Assembly: GCA_021399435.1 (NCBI GenBank) | Contig: JAJTUP010000088.1 | Location: 62,001 to 126,000 of the forward strand | Source: Diaporthe sp. PMI_573 | Taxonomy: Eukaryota > Ascomycota > Sordariomycetes > Diaporthales > Diaporthaceae | Direction of reading: 5' to 3' | DNA: 64,000 bases | In this document: piece after piece, positions 40,457-51,248 of the stretch | Layout: the number at the start of each line of letters is the position of its first letter | Numbering within the stretch: position 1 is the stretch's first letter | The notes under the pieces: model-generated | The model's input: the letters and a program-made list of their open reading frames with translations, nothing else | What the model was told of the DNA's origin: nothing | Databases searched by the model: none | Program-made: the position numbers and the translations under genes

Positions 40457-41683
40457 ATGCCAACAGTAAACAATTGGTGGTGGCGGTTCCTCGAGAACTA
40501 TGTCTACGCCATGCGCGACCCGCCTCCCCGCGTGCGGGCCGCGGACAAGCCGATGCAGGTCCTCTGCGTGGGGATGCCGCGCTCAGGGACCGAGTCTCTC
40601 CAGCACGCGCTGTTGACACTGGGATATGACCATACGTTCCATGGGTGGGATATCATCTATGAGGAGCCGAATTATTGTCAGCAGTGGGTTAGGCTGTGCC
40701 GCAAGAAGTGAGTCTAAGTGATTCCGTAAGAAAAATGACGAAAGGACGCTCAGCTGACGAGCCTGGCCCCCGATTGAGATTCTTTGGGCCTCTAGATGGC
40801 AACACCACGTTCACAGCTGAGGACTTTGACCCGCTGATAGGCCATTCTGTTGCTGTGACCGATGCAGCTGGCTCTGTCTTTGCTGCTGAACTAATTGGAG
40901 CGTATCCAGAGGCGAAAGTTGTACTTAACTATCGCAAGGACCTGGATGCGTGGCATCACAGCGCGACGACGACACTGATGCGCTCGAATGGCCACTGGCC
41001 ACTCCTGGCACTATCCTTTCTCAGTCGGGACTGTTTCTGGGCATGGTAAGCAGATATCCTTGTCTTCAGGATGTGTCCTTTCCCTCCGAGCCTTGTGGAT
41101 TCTTGAAACAAACCGCCGGGGCACAGTTGCCAAACCAGTCAAAAATTTGGTTCCATTCCTGTTTATTATACGCCGAGTAGAATTAACTTGTTACTGCCTA
41201 CTAATTGGGTATGATATTCTGCAGGCATGTCTACGTCCGATTCATGTGGCCAGGCCTGTTCCGGGCGCTGGACGGTAACATCGAGACTGGGATGGCAAGG
41301 AATGGAAAATGGGTCTACCGCGGTAAGAGGACAGTCAAAGTCCATGCAGTCACTTTAACTAATCCATTGCCGCCGCTCTAGAACATTGCAATATGATACG
41401 TGGCCTGGTGCCCAAGGAACGGCTTCTTGAGTGGTCGGTTGAAGATGGATGGGAGCCACTCTGCAGCTTCCTAGGCAAACCGGTCCCCGAGGAGCCTTTC
41501 CCACACGTCAATGCTGCTGCGGGATGGGCAGGTCAGGAGATGAGGATCGGGAAGAAATACATCTTTGGGGCGGTTCGAAATGTGCTGGTGTTTGGTGCGG
41601 TAGTAGCAGGAGCCTGGGGCCTGTATAAGCACTTTGGATTGGAAGCGAGCTTTATTGAGGAATACGGAGATTCGCAGGGCTGA
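40457..41683 (+). CDS. P-loop sulfotransferase-like membrane-anchored protein
   Basis: Four exons: 40457-40707, 40779-41045, 41225-41322 and 41382-41683; introns of 71, 179 and 59 nt; 305 aa with all frames consistent. The P-loop VGMPRSGTES (~38-47) is the PAPS 5'-phosphosulfate-binding motif of sulfotransferases (Sulfotransfer_4-like fungal family). Then FDPLIGHSVAVTDAAGSVFAAEL and PEAKVVLNYRKDLDAWHHS (~150-170, 3'-phosphate-binding type). CNMIRGLVPKERLLEW, EDGWEPLCSFLG and NAAAGWAGQE are conserved in this group. The C-terminus has one hydrophobic helix (IFGAVRNVLVFGAVVAGAWGLY), a likely membrane anchor. Actual sulfation has rarely been shown in this family, so the substrate is unknown. Confidence 0.85.
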
Positions 41684-42604
41684 AATCAGAGGGTACAGGG
41701 GTACATGTTGGCACCCAGCGCACAGACAACGCCCACCACCCAAATTAGTATGTACACCATTATTTTGACCCTGCCGCCGTCACCACCGGTTGTCCTCATC
41801 ACGAGTACACCCAAATAAACGCTCGCTGCAGTGCAAATTGCTCAAATCGATGGTGTTTTGCTATGTATCTAGTTATAAGGAATACTGAATCTGGAACCTG
41901 GAACTGGGAACTCCGCGTGTGACGAGAAAAAAGCACGCTGCAAAATTACTATTTTTATAATGAAGTCCTTCGGCTTTCTTTGAACACAAATTAAAGATTT
42001 GGATCTTTGTACATATCGGTAACTATAAAAGCTTGAACGGTCGCGCTTTGAATTTTCTGTCACGGCTATGTACAATATCTAACCATCATAATGGCATCTA
42101 CTGAGAACATCAACCCTATCTCCAAAGCTGGCAGCTTTAATGCAGATGATACACGAGCTAATGACCGTCAACCAGTTGTCATACGTAGGTCTGAAGGAGA
42201 AAATGAGTTCATGAGGAAGATCTTACAACCATGTGCCTGAGAAATGATTTAGAATAGGCACTGCTCTCTCGATGAATATAACCTCGGGTCCTTTTTGCAA
42301 GCGTGCTGTAATGGCCGTCTCTGAACGCCCAAGATAGCGGCGGACGGTGAGGTGAGATGGTAAGAAAAGAGAGTTGCACTAGACCTGCTGCACAAGTGCG
42401 GGCGGGAGGGAGTTACCCTAGACTTGTCTGACACCGATCTTGGATGGGGATTTTAACTTTCCCACTCTTGATCCCACACAGACATGAGATATACCATTCG
42501 ATAGAGCTCTTCACGGCGGCCACCGTGGTGGTGTCGGCTTCCGGGCCCGCCTCATTGCTGCCGAGAAAATCGCAAGAACGTATCGCTGGCGGCATGTTAG
42601 CAGT
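41684..42604. other. No clear gene
   Basis: A short ATG frame at 42091 (MASTENINPISKAG...) runs ~49 codons to a stop and may be the head of a lost gene. The remainder shows nothing recognisable. Confidence 0.35.
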
Positions 42605-42960
42605 CTGCTCCCTGCTTGGTATGACCTTGTGAAGACCGGGAGATACACTTCACAAATACAGAAGATGCACAAGCAGTATGGTCAGTAAATACCTCTTTGC
42701 GTTTTCAATGCAATAAAACTTAACAGTTTCCGCTAAACAGGGCCCCTCATTTGCATCAACCCCTCGGAGCTACATTGTAACGATCCGCAATTCATCGACG
42801 ATATTTATGCGACAGGTCGTCGCAAGCGAAATAAGAGCATATACAATTGCTGGTCGCACCGATCGATTGCACAGGATTTGGGACTGTGGATCATGACCTC
42901 CACCGCGCCCGACGTTCGCCAATGGCCAGTATCGTGCTTAGTGAAGGGGGACAAAAGTAA
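42605..42960 (+). pseudogene. Cytochrome P450 N-terminal fragment
   Basis: LPAWYDLVKTGRYTSQIQKMHKQYG joins across a 60-nt intron (42681-42740) to GPLICINPSELHCNDPQFIDDIYATGRRKRNKS, the membrane-proximal beta-1 region of fungal P450s. After about 42900 the match ends. Helix I, E-x-x-R and the heme Cys loop are absent, so no enzyme can form. The intron position matches typical P450 genes of this type. Confidence 0.7.
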
Positions 42961-43009
42961 GCATCCCAAGACTGAACATACCGCTGCTTAACGGGCTCCT
43001 CATCCTTAG

Positions 43010-43330
43010 GCCTGAAACCTACTTGGGAAACACAAGGAAATAGTTGGCATAGACGAACGGCTACAAAAGCATCGGGAATCTGTGGAGATCAGGCTAAACG
43101 AGCATGATGAGGATATGCAGAAACCCCTGGGGTATGCGAGAGCCGCGATCGAGGATGATATAGAAGATCAGCTCATTGACAGGAAGTGCGAGCTGGACCA
43201 GATGGTTAAGGATGAGCGCGAGTGCCTTGAGGACAGCATCCGGGGACAGGTCGAAAAGAGGCTGGCGGACCTCGAGCAGGCCCTTGTAGAGCGTCTAGAG
43301 ACAGCTAAGGTTGTTTTGCAATTTGGATAG
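43010..43330 (+). pseudogene. Coiled-coil fragment
   Basis: Open frame of ~105 codons rich in Glu, Arg, Asp and Leu: VGIDERLQKHRESVEIRLNEHDED, IEDDIEDQLIDRKCELDQMVKDERE and VEKRLADLEQALVERLETAK. Heptads predict a coiled coil. No ATG at its beginning, so it is probably the end exon of a lost gene. Function unknown. Confidence 0.4.
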
Positions 43331-43937
43331 AAATAATTAATTCCTATCTCTCTAATCTCGTCCACATGGTCCCTCGACTGACCTTTTGTGCGGCGGCGCC
43401 TGTCATCCCGTTGAAAACGATCCAGAATGTCTGGCCAAAGTTTCCGCCTACATACGCGGAGTCAGACGACGGCGAAGAAGAAGAAAAAGAACAAAAAGGA
43501 GAAGAAAACGAAGAAGACGAAGGCTGGCGGGCCAGTCCGTATAGTAGTTGACACAAATCTTCAGAGACGAGACGCAGCACACGGGCACTGTGGCAAAAAG
43601 CGACGAACGATGTGTATTAGAGGAGCCCCGGGGGGGGGGGGCAATCTTAACCGCAGGCTCCAAGGTCTGCTTTGTACACAAAAGCTAAGCTATTGTCTCA
43701 GATTTGACGGCGATTTCCCGCCTCTCGTGAAAAAGGGTCGCACAGTTTTAGAACCTTTTCCCACGCAAACAGGCACTTTCAACTCAATGCACCTCCATCA
43801 GTCGCAGTCCAATTAAAAAAGAAAAGCAGTTCTGAGATCCTTAGGTTCTAAAGAGTTATTTATATTGTTTTGAAAAGATTCACTTCAAGTTTCGCGAAAT
43901 CGTGTTTTTTTGTGGTTTTTGACTGCAGCTCTCTGTC
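43331..43937. other. No gene seen
   Basis: Contains a Lys-codon-rich stretch (AAGAAGAAG, near 43475-43530) and a run of 12 G near 43630. Frames are explained by composition. Confidence 0.4.
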
Positions 43938-45200
43938 TAAAATCCAAGCTGGTGACGGATCAGCTTGAGACCCCTTCCCTGGATGATCGGTCCTATCGCG
44001 TGATCCGCCTTCCCAACCAGCTCGAGGCGCTCTTGGTTCATGATGTCGAGGCCGACAAGGCCAGTGCTGCTATGGATGTCAATGTTGGAAACTTCAGCGA
44101 CGAGGTCGATATGCCTGGGATGGCGCATGCTGTTGAGCATGTGAGTTACACTGCAATCCCCAGTCCCAAATCAAGCTGGCAAAACACTGTGCTGATTCTT
44201 AATTGTAAAGCTTCTGTTCATGGGCACCAAGAAGTATCCTGACGAAAATGCCTACCATCAGTACTTGTCGGCGCATTCTGGTACTTCAAATGCGTACACT
44301 GGCTCAACATCTACCAACTACTACTTTGAGGTAGCTGGTCGGCCAAGTGATGATGGCGAGCCTTCGGCGAGCAACCCGTCACCTTTGAAGGGTGCTCTTG
44401 ATCGCTTTGCTCAGTTCTTCGTTGAGCCCCTGTTCCTCGAATCGACCCTGGATCGTGAGCTCAGGGCCGTGGATTCTGAGAACAAGAAGAACCTGCAGAG
44501 TGACATATGGCGGCTTCACCAGCTTGAGAAGTCCTTGTCGAACCCAGCGCATCCCTACTGTCACTTTTCCAAGGGCAACCTCGATGTTCTTAAGCTCGAG
44601 CCTGAGGCACGGGGTGTCAACGTTAGGCAGAAGTTCATTGACTTTTATGAGATCATTATTCTGCTAATCGCATGAAATTCGTTGTTTTGGGCCGGGAGCC
44701 CCTGGGTGTGCTCGAGTCTTGGGTCGTGGAGTACTTTTCGCCCATTCAGGACCAGAATCTCAAGCCCACCGTTGGCCTGACGCTGCACCCCTGGGCCGTG
44801 AGCAGCTGGCCTTGCAGGTCTTCGCAAAGCCGATCCAGGATCTGAGGTTGCTGCGTATTTATTTCCCATTTCTCGACGAGGAAACGCTTTTTGAATCGAG
44901 TCCAAGCGAATACATAACACATCTCATAGGACACGAAGGCCCCGGTAATATCTTGTCGTGTATTAAAACCGAAGGTTGGGCGGATCAGCTCGGGGCCACC
45001 GCTTGCGAATCGTGTTCTGGCTCGCCCGGGATCTTCCGCGTCAATGTACATCTGACAGAAGGGGGGGCCTGAAGCGTTACAAGGAGATCGTAAAGGTATT
45101 CTTCCACTACGTTGCTCTCCTGCGGGGGATGCTACCGTAGAGTTGGACATTTGAAGAGCAGAGAGCCATGGCCAATGTGGACTTTGAGTTCAAAGAAAAG
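43938..45200 (+). pseudogene. M16 (insulysin/Ste23-type) metallopeptidase relic
   Basis: Plus strand. LETPSLDDRSYRVIRLPNQLEALLVHD and MPGMAHAVEH, then intron 44141-44210 (70 nt), then LLFMGTKKYPDENAYHQYLSAHSGTSNAYT. The inverted zinc motif H-x-x-E-H is intact (HAVEH). After KFIDFYE the frame stops and pieces continue in other phases (LGREQLALQVFAKPIQDLRLLRIYFPFLDEETLFES, IKTEGWADQLGATACESC, FHYVALLRGM, WTFEEQRAMANVDFEFKEKYS), corresponding to the first half of a ~1000-residue enzyme. Sequence ends near 45200 without the second M16 half. The damage includes several frameshifts, so this is an old truncated copy. Confidence 0.8.
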
Positions 45201-45273
45201 TATAGCCGGTTGTGTTTAAGTATTCTAACTCCTCGTGCAGATTCGACTAGGCCATGGTCATCAACTCAATCAA

Positions 45274-47056
45274 CTACCTATTAAAATCCAAATCCGAATA
45301 TCTCGCCAATGGAAGGATGTCCTTTAGCCTGTTGACTTGGCCTACCATCCACTCGTCCTGGCCAGCGCGAAGCGAACTCCCCCCAGTGTCGACCAGCCTG
45401 TCACCGCCTGCGAGATCGAGAGCTGCCGTCAAGGTGGTGTACATCATGTACAAGCCAGAGGCCACCACTTGCTGCGCATGCTTGGTTATGTTCCCAGGTA
45501 AAGTGTAGTGGCTTCTGCTCGCTCCCTCGGAAAAAGTCCGCACCAACACGGACGGCACAAGCACGTTGCTGGCGGCGCTCGATGTCTCTGCTGCCGCGGT
45601 CACGTCGCCGGTCAGGAACGGCACCGTGGCGCATATCCCGTCGAGGAGAACCTGTGCCCTCGCCAGAAGCGTAGGCGGCAACAAGCCACGCTGCTGCGGC
45701 GGTGTACATTGCAGCTGTTCGCCTCGCGCTGCAGTGCCGGCAAGACAAGCCGCGATCAACGATATACACCCTAGCTCGGCGAGTCGCTGACGGTTGGTCG
45801 AGTGGGCTATGGAGAGTCGAGAGTAGACTGTGAGGGTTACGTGCTCGTACACGCTGGCGGCCCGGATCGATGAAGCGAGTGAAGAAGCTGGGATCGATGC
45901 CGGCTGCCAGGACACGGGCAAGGTGCTTTGCAAGAGGGCGCAGTCGTTTGCGAGACGGCTGGCTTGGGAGACTATAGCATTCAGTTGCTCGGTATCATCT
46001 TTGGTTCCAATGGGCCGGCGACGACGTTTTGTCCAACCGTGTGATGGCGAGCCAGTCAAGATTGCCACGTAGAGGTGCCTCAGCCGAGAAAGGCGGATCG
46101 CGAGGGTATCAGCTTCGACTGCCGGCGCTCGTGGTCGCCCTGCACCATTGCCGCGGTCCCAGATTCTTTGGACAGCCTCGACACCGGCCACTCTGTCGGC
46201 GGTATGCCAGGAGTCGTGAAGCAATCTATTCCGAGTAGCGGTGACAAGACGCCACGACAGCTCATCCGCGTAGTTCAACGCCCCTCGGAACTGCAGCAAG
46301 GCGATAGACCCGCGCAAATGCGCGCCCGACGGAGAAGCACCACCATCGTCTTTATCCTCCTTTCTGCCGAATGTGCTGCTCGCGTCGTCGTAAGCCTCGA
46401 GAACAAGCGTCGCCATGAGCAGCTCGTCTGACCTGCACTGAGCGGGCACAGTGAGGGCTTCTTTGACCTGGGAGACGGCCCTGGCGTAGAGCTGACCACC
46501 GCCACCACCGCCCAATGATGCTCTGCCTCCACACGTGCGGTGGTGCAGGTGAGTGACCTGAAGCGCGAGCGCCCCGGTTGCAAGGCGCAGGGGAGAGGAC
46601 ATGGCTGACTTTGCGTACATGCTGGGGAGGACGCCGAAAAAGCTGCAGGTCGCGTCGATATCGTGGGACAGGCTGTAGCGGAGGAAGAAGAAACTCAGGG
46701 CATCGTATTCGGCGTCTAGCGAGATGATTCGGGGTGGCGGTGCGGTGTGTTTCGGCATCGCCGATTTTGACGCTGCCAGGATCGCCTTGCTTCTGTGAGA
46801 ATGATGGCGCTTTCCGAGCTTGATTGTCACGTCTCTGTGTGCAACATCGAACACGTCTCCGTATCCCGGACATGGCACATCTCTAGCGGTGCAGTTCGAG
46901 CACTCCGGCTGTCTCTGGTCACACTATCCCGTCCAACGTCGGGGGTCAGTCTCCAAGAATGGCGCGCCCAAGCACAACACAGCAAGTAGGGGTGATTACC
47001 TTGATTTTCCGGTCCCGGCACTTCCGGCAGCCTTTGCTTGGACCGTTATAGACCAT
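45274..47056 (-). CDS. Zn2Cys6 fungal transcription factor
   Basis: Two exons: 47056-47000 and 46923-45274, with an intron at 46924-46999 (76 nt), 568 aa. The intron splits the binuclear cluster: CRKCRDRKIK|CDQRQPECSNCTARDVPC gives C-x2-C-x6-C-x6-C-x2-C-x6-C, all six cysteines, at residues ~10-37. It binds two Zn ions and CGG-type DNA in this family. CPGYGD and a basic segment follow. The middle and C-terminal part has the helical fungal-TF pattern (LATGALALQVTHLHHRTCGG, ELLMATLVLEAYDD, LSWRLVTATRNRLLHDSW). It is divergent from a secreted protein gene 656 bp away and may control it. Confidence 0.85.
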
Positions 47057-47591
47057 GTCGAGGGACTCCTGAGCACAGCATGACGGAATGAGATGAAGTG
47101 AAGGGGAAGATGAATACGTGGAGAAGTTATGCTGGACCACGCGCAATGAGACAACGTGTAGAAGTCCCGCGTGTGGTGGGTGAGACGATCCAAAGCCGGG
47201 GTAGCGCAAGGATACCCCAAACTCGGTTTAGCTCCTTCTAGTTCTCTACAGGGTACAAGGACTCTTGATGTCAGATTGGTATAAGTCAGACTGTCAAAGA
47301 AGGGATAGTTGCTAGTATTTAGCAGAGACTAGTATGTAGGCACCTAACAGACATCATGGATCCTTTTGTACTGGAGGTCGAGTAATGCATCTCTGGAAGA
47401 AACTCAGCCACCATCTCTGTATCCCACCTTACGCAATGAATGCGGCCGAGTTGTCTGATCACACCGCATCCACACTGCTAGGCTCATCTTGTATGATACT
47501 TGCGATTACGATGAAGAAGAAGACGTTCAACATGGATGGAGACAGGGCGACAGGGAGACATGGGGAACGATCTGGGAAGGGCTTCACCAGC

Positions 47592-47599
47592 TATATAAA
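47592..47599 (+). promoter_or_regulatory. TATA box of the secreted protein gene
   Basis: TATATAAA, 112 bp upstream of the ATG at 47712. Good match and spacing for a strong fungal promoter. Confidence 0.5.
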
Positions 47600-47711
47600 C
47601 GCACATGTTCTTCACGAACACTCTGTTTCTTTTGATCCTTCTCTCTCAGCTTCTCATTGGCAACCCCGAAATCATTACACCTTCATCACAGACAATCGAC
47701 TTCACTCAACC

Positions 47712-48887
47712 ATGCATCTCCATCAACTCATCACCCGCCTGGTGTTCGTGACGGCTGCATCCACAGCCTCAGCAGCGCCTGAACGCGAGCAGTGCACCGA
47801 GCACCGCGCTCTCGCGGGCGAGTTCGTCCAAGGAGGCCCGGCCGAGGTCAGCGCAGACCCCCTGACACACTTCGACTCTCCCATGGTCACCGTCTTCGAC
47901 GACAGCGTCAGCGAGAACTGGTCATTCGATGCCGTGTCCGACGATGGGAAGGCCAGCATTGTCCTGTATTTGACCCGAGGCACAGTCGCCAACAACGTCG
48001 CTGCACAACGGGGTCTGGTCTCGGTCGCCTGGGCGAACGGAACGCGCTACATGGAGAACGCCTTTGTCGACGTTTCGACTTTGACGACTTGCCCGAGGAA
48101 GACGTCTGGGCTTTGGACGAACAAGAGCGGGAGCATCTCCTGGGGCTTCACCGCCTCCAAAGACTTCAAACAGTCCATCGTGACCATCAAGTCGCCCACG
48201 ATCAACGGCACTTTCAAGCTCAAGTCACGAGGACCCCCCATCTACCCCGGCGGGCTGGTGTATCCCAACACCCAGGCCAGCGTCCTTTTCGCCCCGGAGA
48301 TGTACTGGCAAGAGCAGTTCCCCGTCGCCGACGCCGAGGTCCGCCTCAACATCCGTGGCACGCCCTTCCGCTTGAACGGTGTCGGGGGCCGGGACAAGAA
48401 CTGGAACCCCCGGCCCTGGGCGGTGATCAGCCAGAACTGGGACATGGCGCGAGCCATTGTCGGGCCGTACAGCTTGATGCTCTGGAACTACACATCGGCG
48501 GTGGACGGCAAGTCCTACTTCAGCGCGACAGTGACCAAGGGAGACAAGGTTCTGTTCCGCACGTCCAAACGCGAGTCATCGTGCGGAACCGAAAGCTACG
48601 GCTCCTTCAAGCTGACCACCACCGGCCCGGTCCACCTATCCTCCCCACCCGGATCCAAAGACCCATTGCTGGAGTCTCGCCACACGGGGTACCTCATTGA
48701 CCTAGTGTCCCCTCAGAGCGACGAGCACTGGCGGTTCAATATCGACTTTTCGCAGACGACGTTCTGGTTTCGAGCGAGCGAGACGCTCAACGTCGGCCAG
48801 TTCGCGGGCATTACCTCGGGTGGCCTGGTGGGCGGCAAGGTGTACAAGGGAGTATCGACTGGCTCAGTACAGGAATTGGTATTGTAG
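47712..48887 (+). CDS. Secreted lipocalin-like (Diels-Alderase/CrtC-like) protein
   Basis: Single exon, 391 aa from ATG 47712; the frame is open far upstream but the TATA box lies between. The N-terminus MHLHQLITRLVFVTAASTASA is a signal peptide. The rest is beta-rich: WSFDAVSDDGKASIVLYLTRG, YMENAFVDV, LKSRGPPIYPGGLVYP, a GVGGRDKNWNPRPWAVISQNWDMARAIVGPYSL core and WRFNIDFSQTTFWFRA. This tandem-lipocalin pattern, with Trp-rich G-x-G-G-x-x-N-W, resembles fungal Diels-Alderase-like and hydroxyneurosporene-synthase (CrtC) folds. Those enzymes act on polyketide or terpenoid chains; catalysis here is not shown. Several N-x-T/S sites support secretion. It is divergent from a Zn2Cys6 gene. Confidence 0.7.
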   Translation: MHLHQLITRLVFVTAASTASAAPEREQCTEHRALAGEFVQGGPAEVSADPLTHFDSPMVTVFDDSVSENWSFDAVSDDGKASIVLYLTRGTVANNVAAQRGLVSVAWANGTRYMENAFVDVSTLTTCPRKTSGLWTNKSGSISWGFTASKDFKQSIVTIKSPTINGTFKLKSRGPPIYPGGLVYPNTQASVLFAPEMYWQEQFPVADAEVRLNIRGTPFRLNGVGGRDKNWNPRPWAVISQNWDMARAIVGPYSLMLWNYTSAVDGKSYFSATVTKGDKVLFRTSKRESSCGTESYGSFKLTTTGPVHLSSPPGSKDPLLESRHTGYLIDLVSPQSDEHWRFNIDFSQTTFWFRASETLNVGQFAGITSGGLVGGKVYKGVSTGSVQELVL

Positions 48888-49882
48888 AGGAGGGTAGTGG
48901 ACCGTGATTCGAGATGGTCGAATGGTGAGGCATTGTTCTAGGAGAGAGAGAGTTTTCCCCCGGGGCAGCCCGGCTTTTTCCTCTGTATGGCTATGTACGT
49001 AGCTAGCATTACATAGAGCCTCGGTTTGCAAGGTAGTACATTCTCCTTGGTTCGATCTCGCTTCTTGTGGGACGGCTTATCCATGGCTGGCGGCGAGAGT
49101 TAAAGACCGGACCGAATATGCGAACAAGAGAGATCCTGCCCTATTTTGTTCCCGTGCGGCTGAACTCTCTGTACTCCGTGGTGACGAATAGGCTGCCAGC
49201 GGTGCGTTGGCATCAGGCTAAGGCGAGATGTCGGGCAAGAGGGGGGCGTTTCTGTCGAGTGGCCGAATGGGCGATGGCCAGTGCACAGCGTCCACCCGAA
49301 TGCCGTGGTCGAATGTCTTTAGTTCGCATCCGGGCAAGCCAGTAGTTAGAATAACTACCAACCACCAAACGCAGCGCATGCGGGTTCACAACGTTGTCGC
49401 AAGCCGTCTTCCTGACCCTCATGACGGTGACTCGAAGCCATCAGTATCGTGGGTGACGGCGTTCCTACTAGGATATCGAATGCAACCCTGGGTACGGCGG
49501 TCCGCCTCGCAGAACGCTGATAAGATCTCACGCTACGGCTACCAGACGTGATGAGTTCCTGTGGTGACGGGAACATGTACCTACTCACTACGGCATCCTC
49601 ACGACATGGAACCTTGGTCGGCGTTTCGGGGACAGGGCATCCAGCACTCGGGTACCCGTGAACCTGTTGGGACCCGGACTCGGCGGTCCAAGTCTACCAT
49701 TGGAGTGCGCCTGGCCCACGACTCCGCGTCTCGACGGGAAGGACGTGCTGTAGCATTATCATCGCCGGCCTGTCGTCTCTGAACTCATGGGCTCGAATCA
49801 CAATTTGGCGGCCTCGAACCGAACGCCCGTAATATGCGAGTCCGTTTCAACTGATCAATCGAACACGCGACCCGGGCACAAT
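48888..49882. other. Gene-free GC-rich stretch
   Basis: No recognisable gene. Frames are due to composition. Terms such as GTTCGAAT appear but no tRNA fold is formed. Confidence 0.35.
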
Positions 49883-50031
49883 CAGGGTGGTCATCAATTC
49901 AACTCAATCGCCCCTCCGGTGGACAAAAGATTACTATGTGCACCGTGCGAGCGTGCGCGTGCCATAAAACAGACCGTGCCACCCCTGTTTCAACTCAATC
50001 GACGCCCCAGATTGAATTGATGACCACCCTG
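49883..50031. repeat. Inverted repeat, 20-bp arms
   Basis: CAGGGTGGTCATCAATTCAA at 49883-49902 recurs as its exact reverse complement at 50012-50031, spaced by 109 bp. GGGCACAAT lies beside each arm in the same direction, and TCAACTCAATCG is repeated in the spacer. It may be a small foldback element. Confidence 0.6.
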
Positions 50032-50302
50032 GGCACAATGTCGGCGTTTTGTGCGCTTAGGTACTTACGGCTTTACCTGCGACATGGCGCCTGTATTTTA
50101 TATGCTTTGTTAGGTGGGTTCTAATGCAAGAAGGCTCTGGTTACGCGCCTTCGCATGCCCAAGTTCGTTCTGTGGCTTCGGCGATCTTACGAGCTCAAGG
50201 AGACCACCAAGCTCTTGGAAATAAACTAGCAAAAAGGAATGCCGTAGACTTCTGCAAATAATTTTGCGGGCTTGACAGCAAGATATCAGCGCCTTCAGCC
50301 GG

Positions 50303-50623
50303 GTGAGCCTCGACCTCTATAATGTCCTAACTGGATATCTCTATCGCAATAATGTGCAATGGTTAGGAAGTTCGGCGCTATTGTGGGCTGCAAAACATGG
50401 GCGAGAGGCGACGGCCGAGAAGTCACTGAATGAAGGCGCGGACATTCATTCTACGGATTTCGGTCGCACATCGCTATTTCTCGCAGCATTGAACGGACAC
50501 AAGGCGGTGATCAAGCTGCTTCTCGGCAAGGGCGCCGAAGTCGATGCCAAGGTTAAGGACGGAGACGGCCGGACGCCGCTGCTGAGATACATTGATTATA
50601 TTGAAATGGGAAGATTCATGTAG
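50303..50623 (+). pseudogene. Ankyrin-repeat fragment
   Basis: Two ankyrin units with usual consensus: SALLWAAKHGREATAEKSLNEGADI and RTSLFLAALNGHKAVIKLLLGKGAEVDAK, followed by GRTPLL. No ATG precedes it and the frame stops after 106 codons. Ankyrin arrays often form the C-terminus of NLR-type or effector proteins, so this is a stray piece. A second frame at 50626-50829 may be another part of the same lost protein. Confidence 0.65.
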
Positions 50624-51055
50624 ACTTGGCGGGAGATGCATCGCTGCGATGGAGGAGAGCAGTGCTCCTGGAAAAGCTGGGCCTTGACTCGCTAACCAGA
50701 GAGGCGGCCTTGGGGACCATGAGTTCTTTCGCAAAAGTCTATGGCGATCGATATCGTGTTGACAAGATGGCTACAGCCTACCTCGCCGAATGTGACCAGC
50801 GCTTCCGTCCACTCGACGACCCTACGTGAGGATTGCTTTCGTTCTGCCTAGCTCTTGCCGACTGTCTATAGCATTACAGGTAAAAAGGTACACCCGGTTC
50901 AGGCGGACGAGAAAGCAACCTTTTCCACAAGAACGACCTGTTTGGCAGACGGGACGAGTTTTGCGGGAGGGTCCGATTTTCTGGAAGTAGGAGCTGTATT
51001 TGTAGTCGTACGCTGCATAGCTGCCGATAAGTTGGATCCCAGATCACATGTCGTG

Positions 51056-51078
51056 GTAGCTGCCTGGTAGGCAGCTAC
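51056..51078. repeat. Short perfect hairpin
   Basis: GTAGCTGCCT, GGT, then the exact reverse complement. Two further TACC...GGTAG words follow within 20 bp. Confidence 0.6.
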
Positions 51079-51214
51079 CTCATACCAGGTAGGATACAAG
51101 GGGTTACAACAACTATAAATACTGCATCTGCTACTACAGTTAACTTAGGAAGGATCATCACTTGTACTTAGTTCATAGTTTCAACTCGATAGGGCGGCTG
51201 GGACAGTATGAATT

Positions 51215-51248
<34 letters not shown>
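51215..51248 (+). repeat. GAACCA microsatellite
   Basis: Five uninterrupted copies of the hexamer GAACCA plus a partial sixth. Confidence 0.85.

Noticed and set aside
43466..43540. Lys-rich frame as nuclear protein
   Set aside because: Arises from an AAG/GAA simple-sequence run; no start or homologous context.
47792..48700. 302-codon frame inside the secreted protein gene
   Set aside because: Arg/His-rich shadow frame of the GC-rich gene at 47712.
49780..49830. tRNA-like TCGAATC words
   Set aside because: No acceptor stem or anticodon arm can be formed around them.
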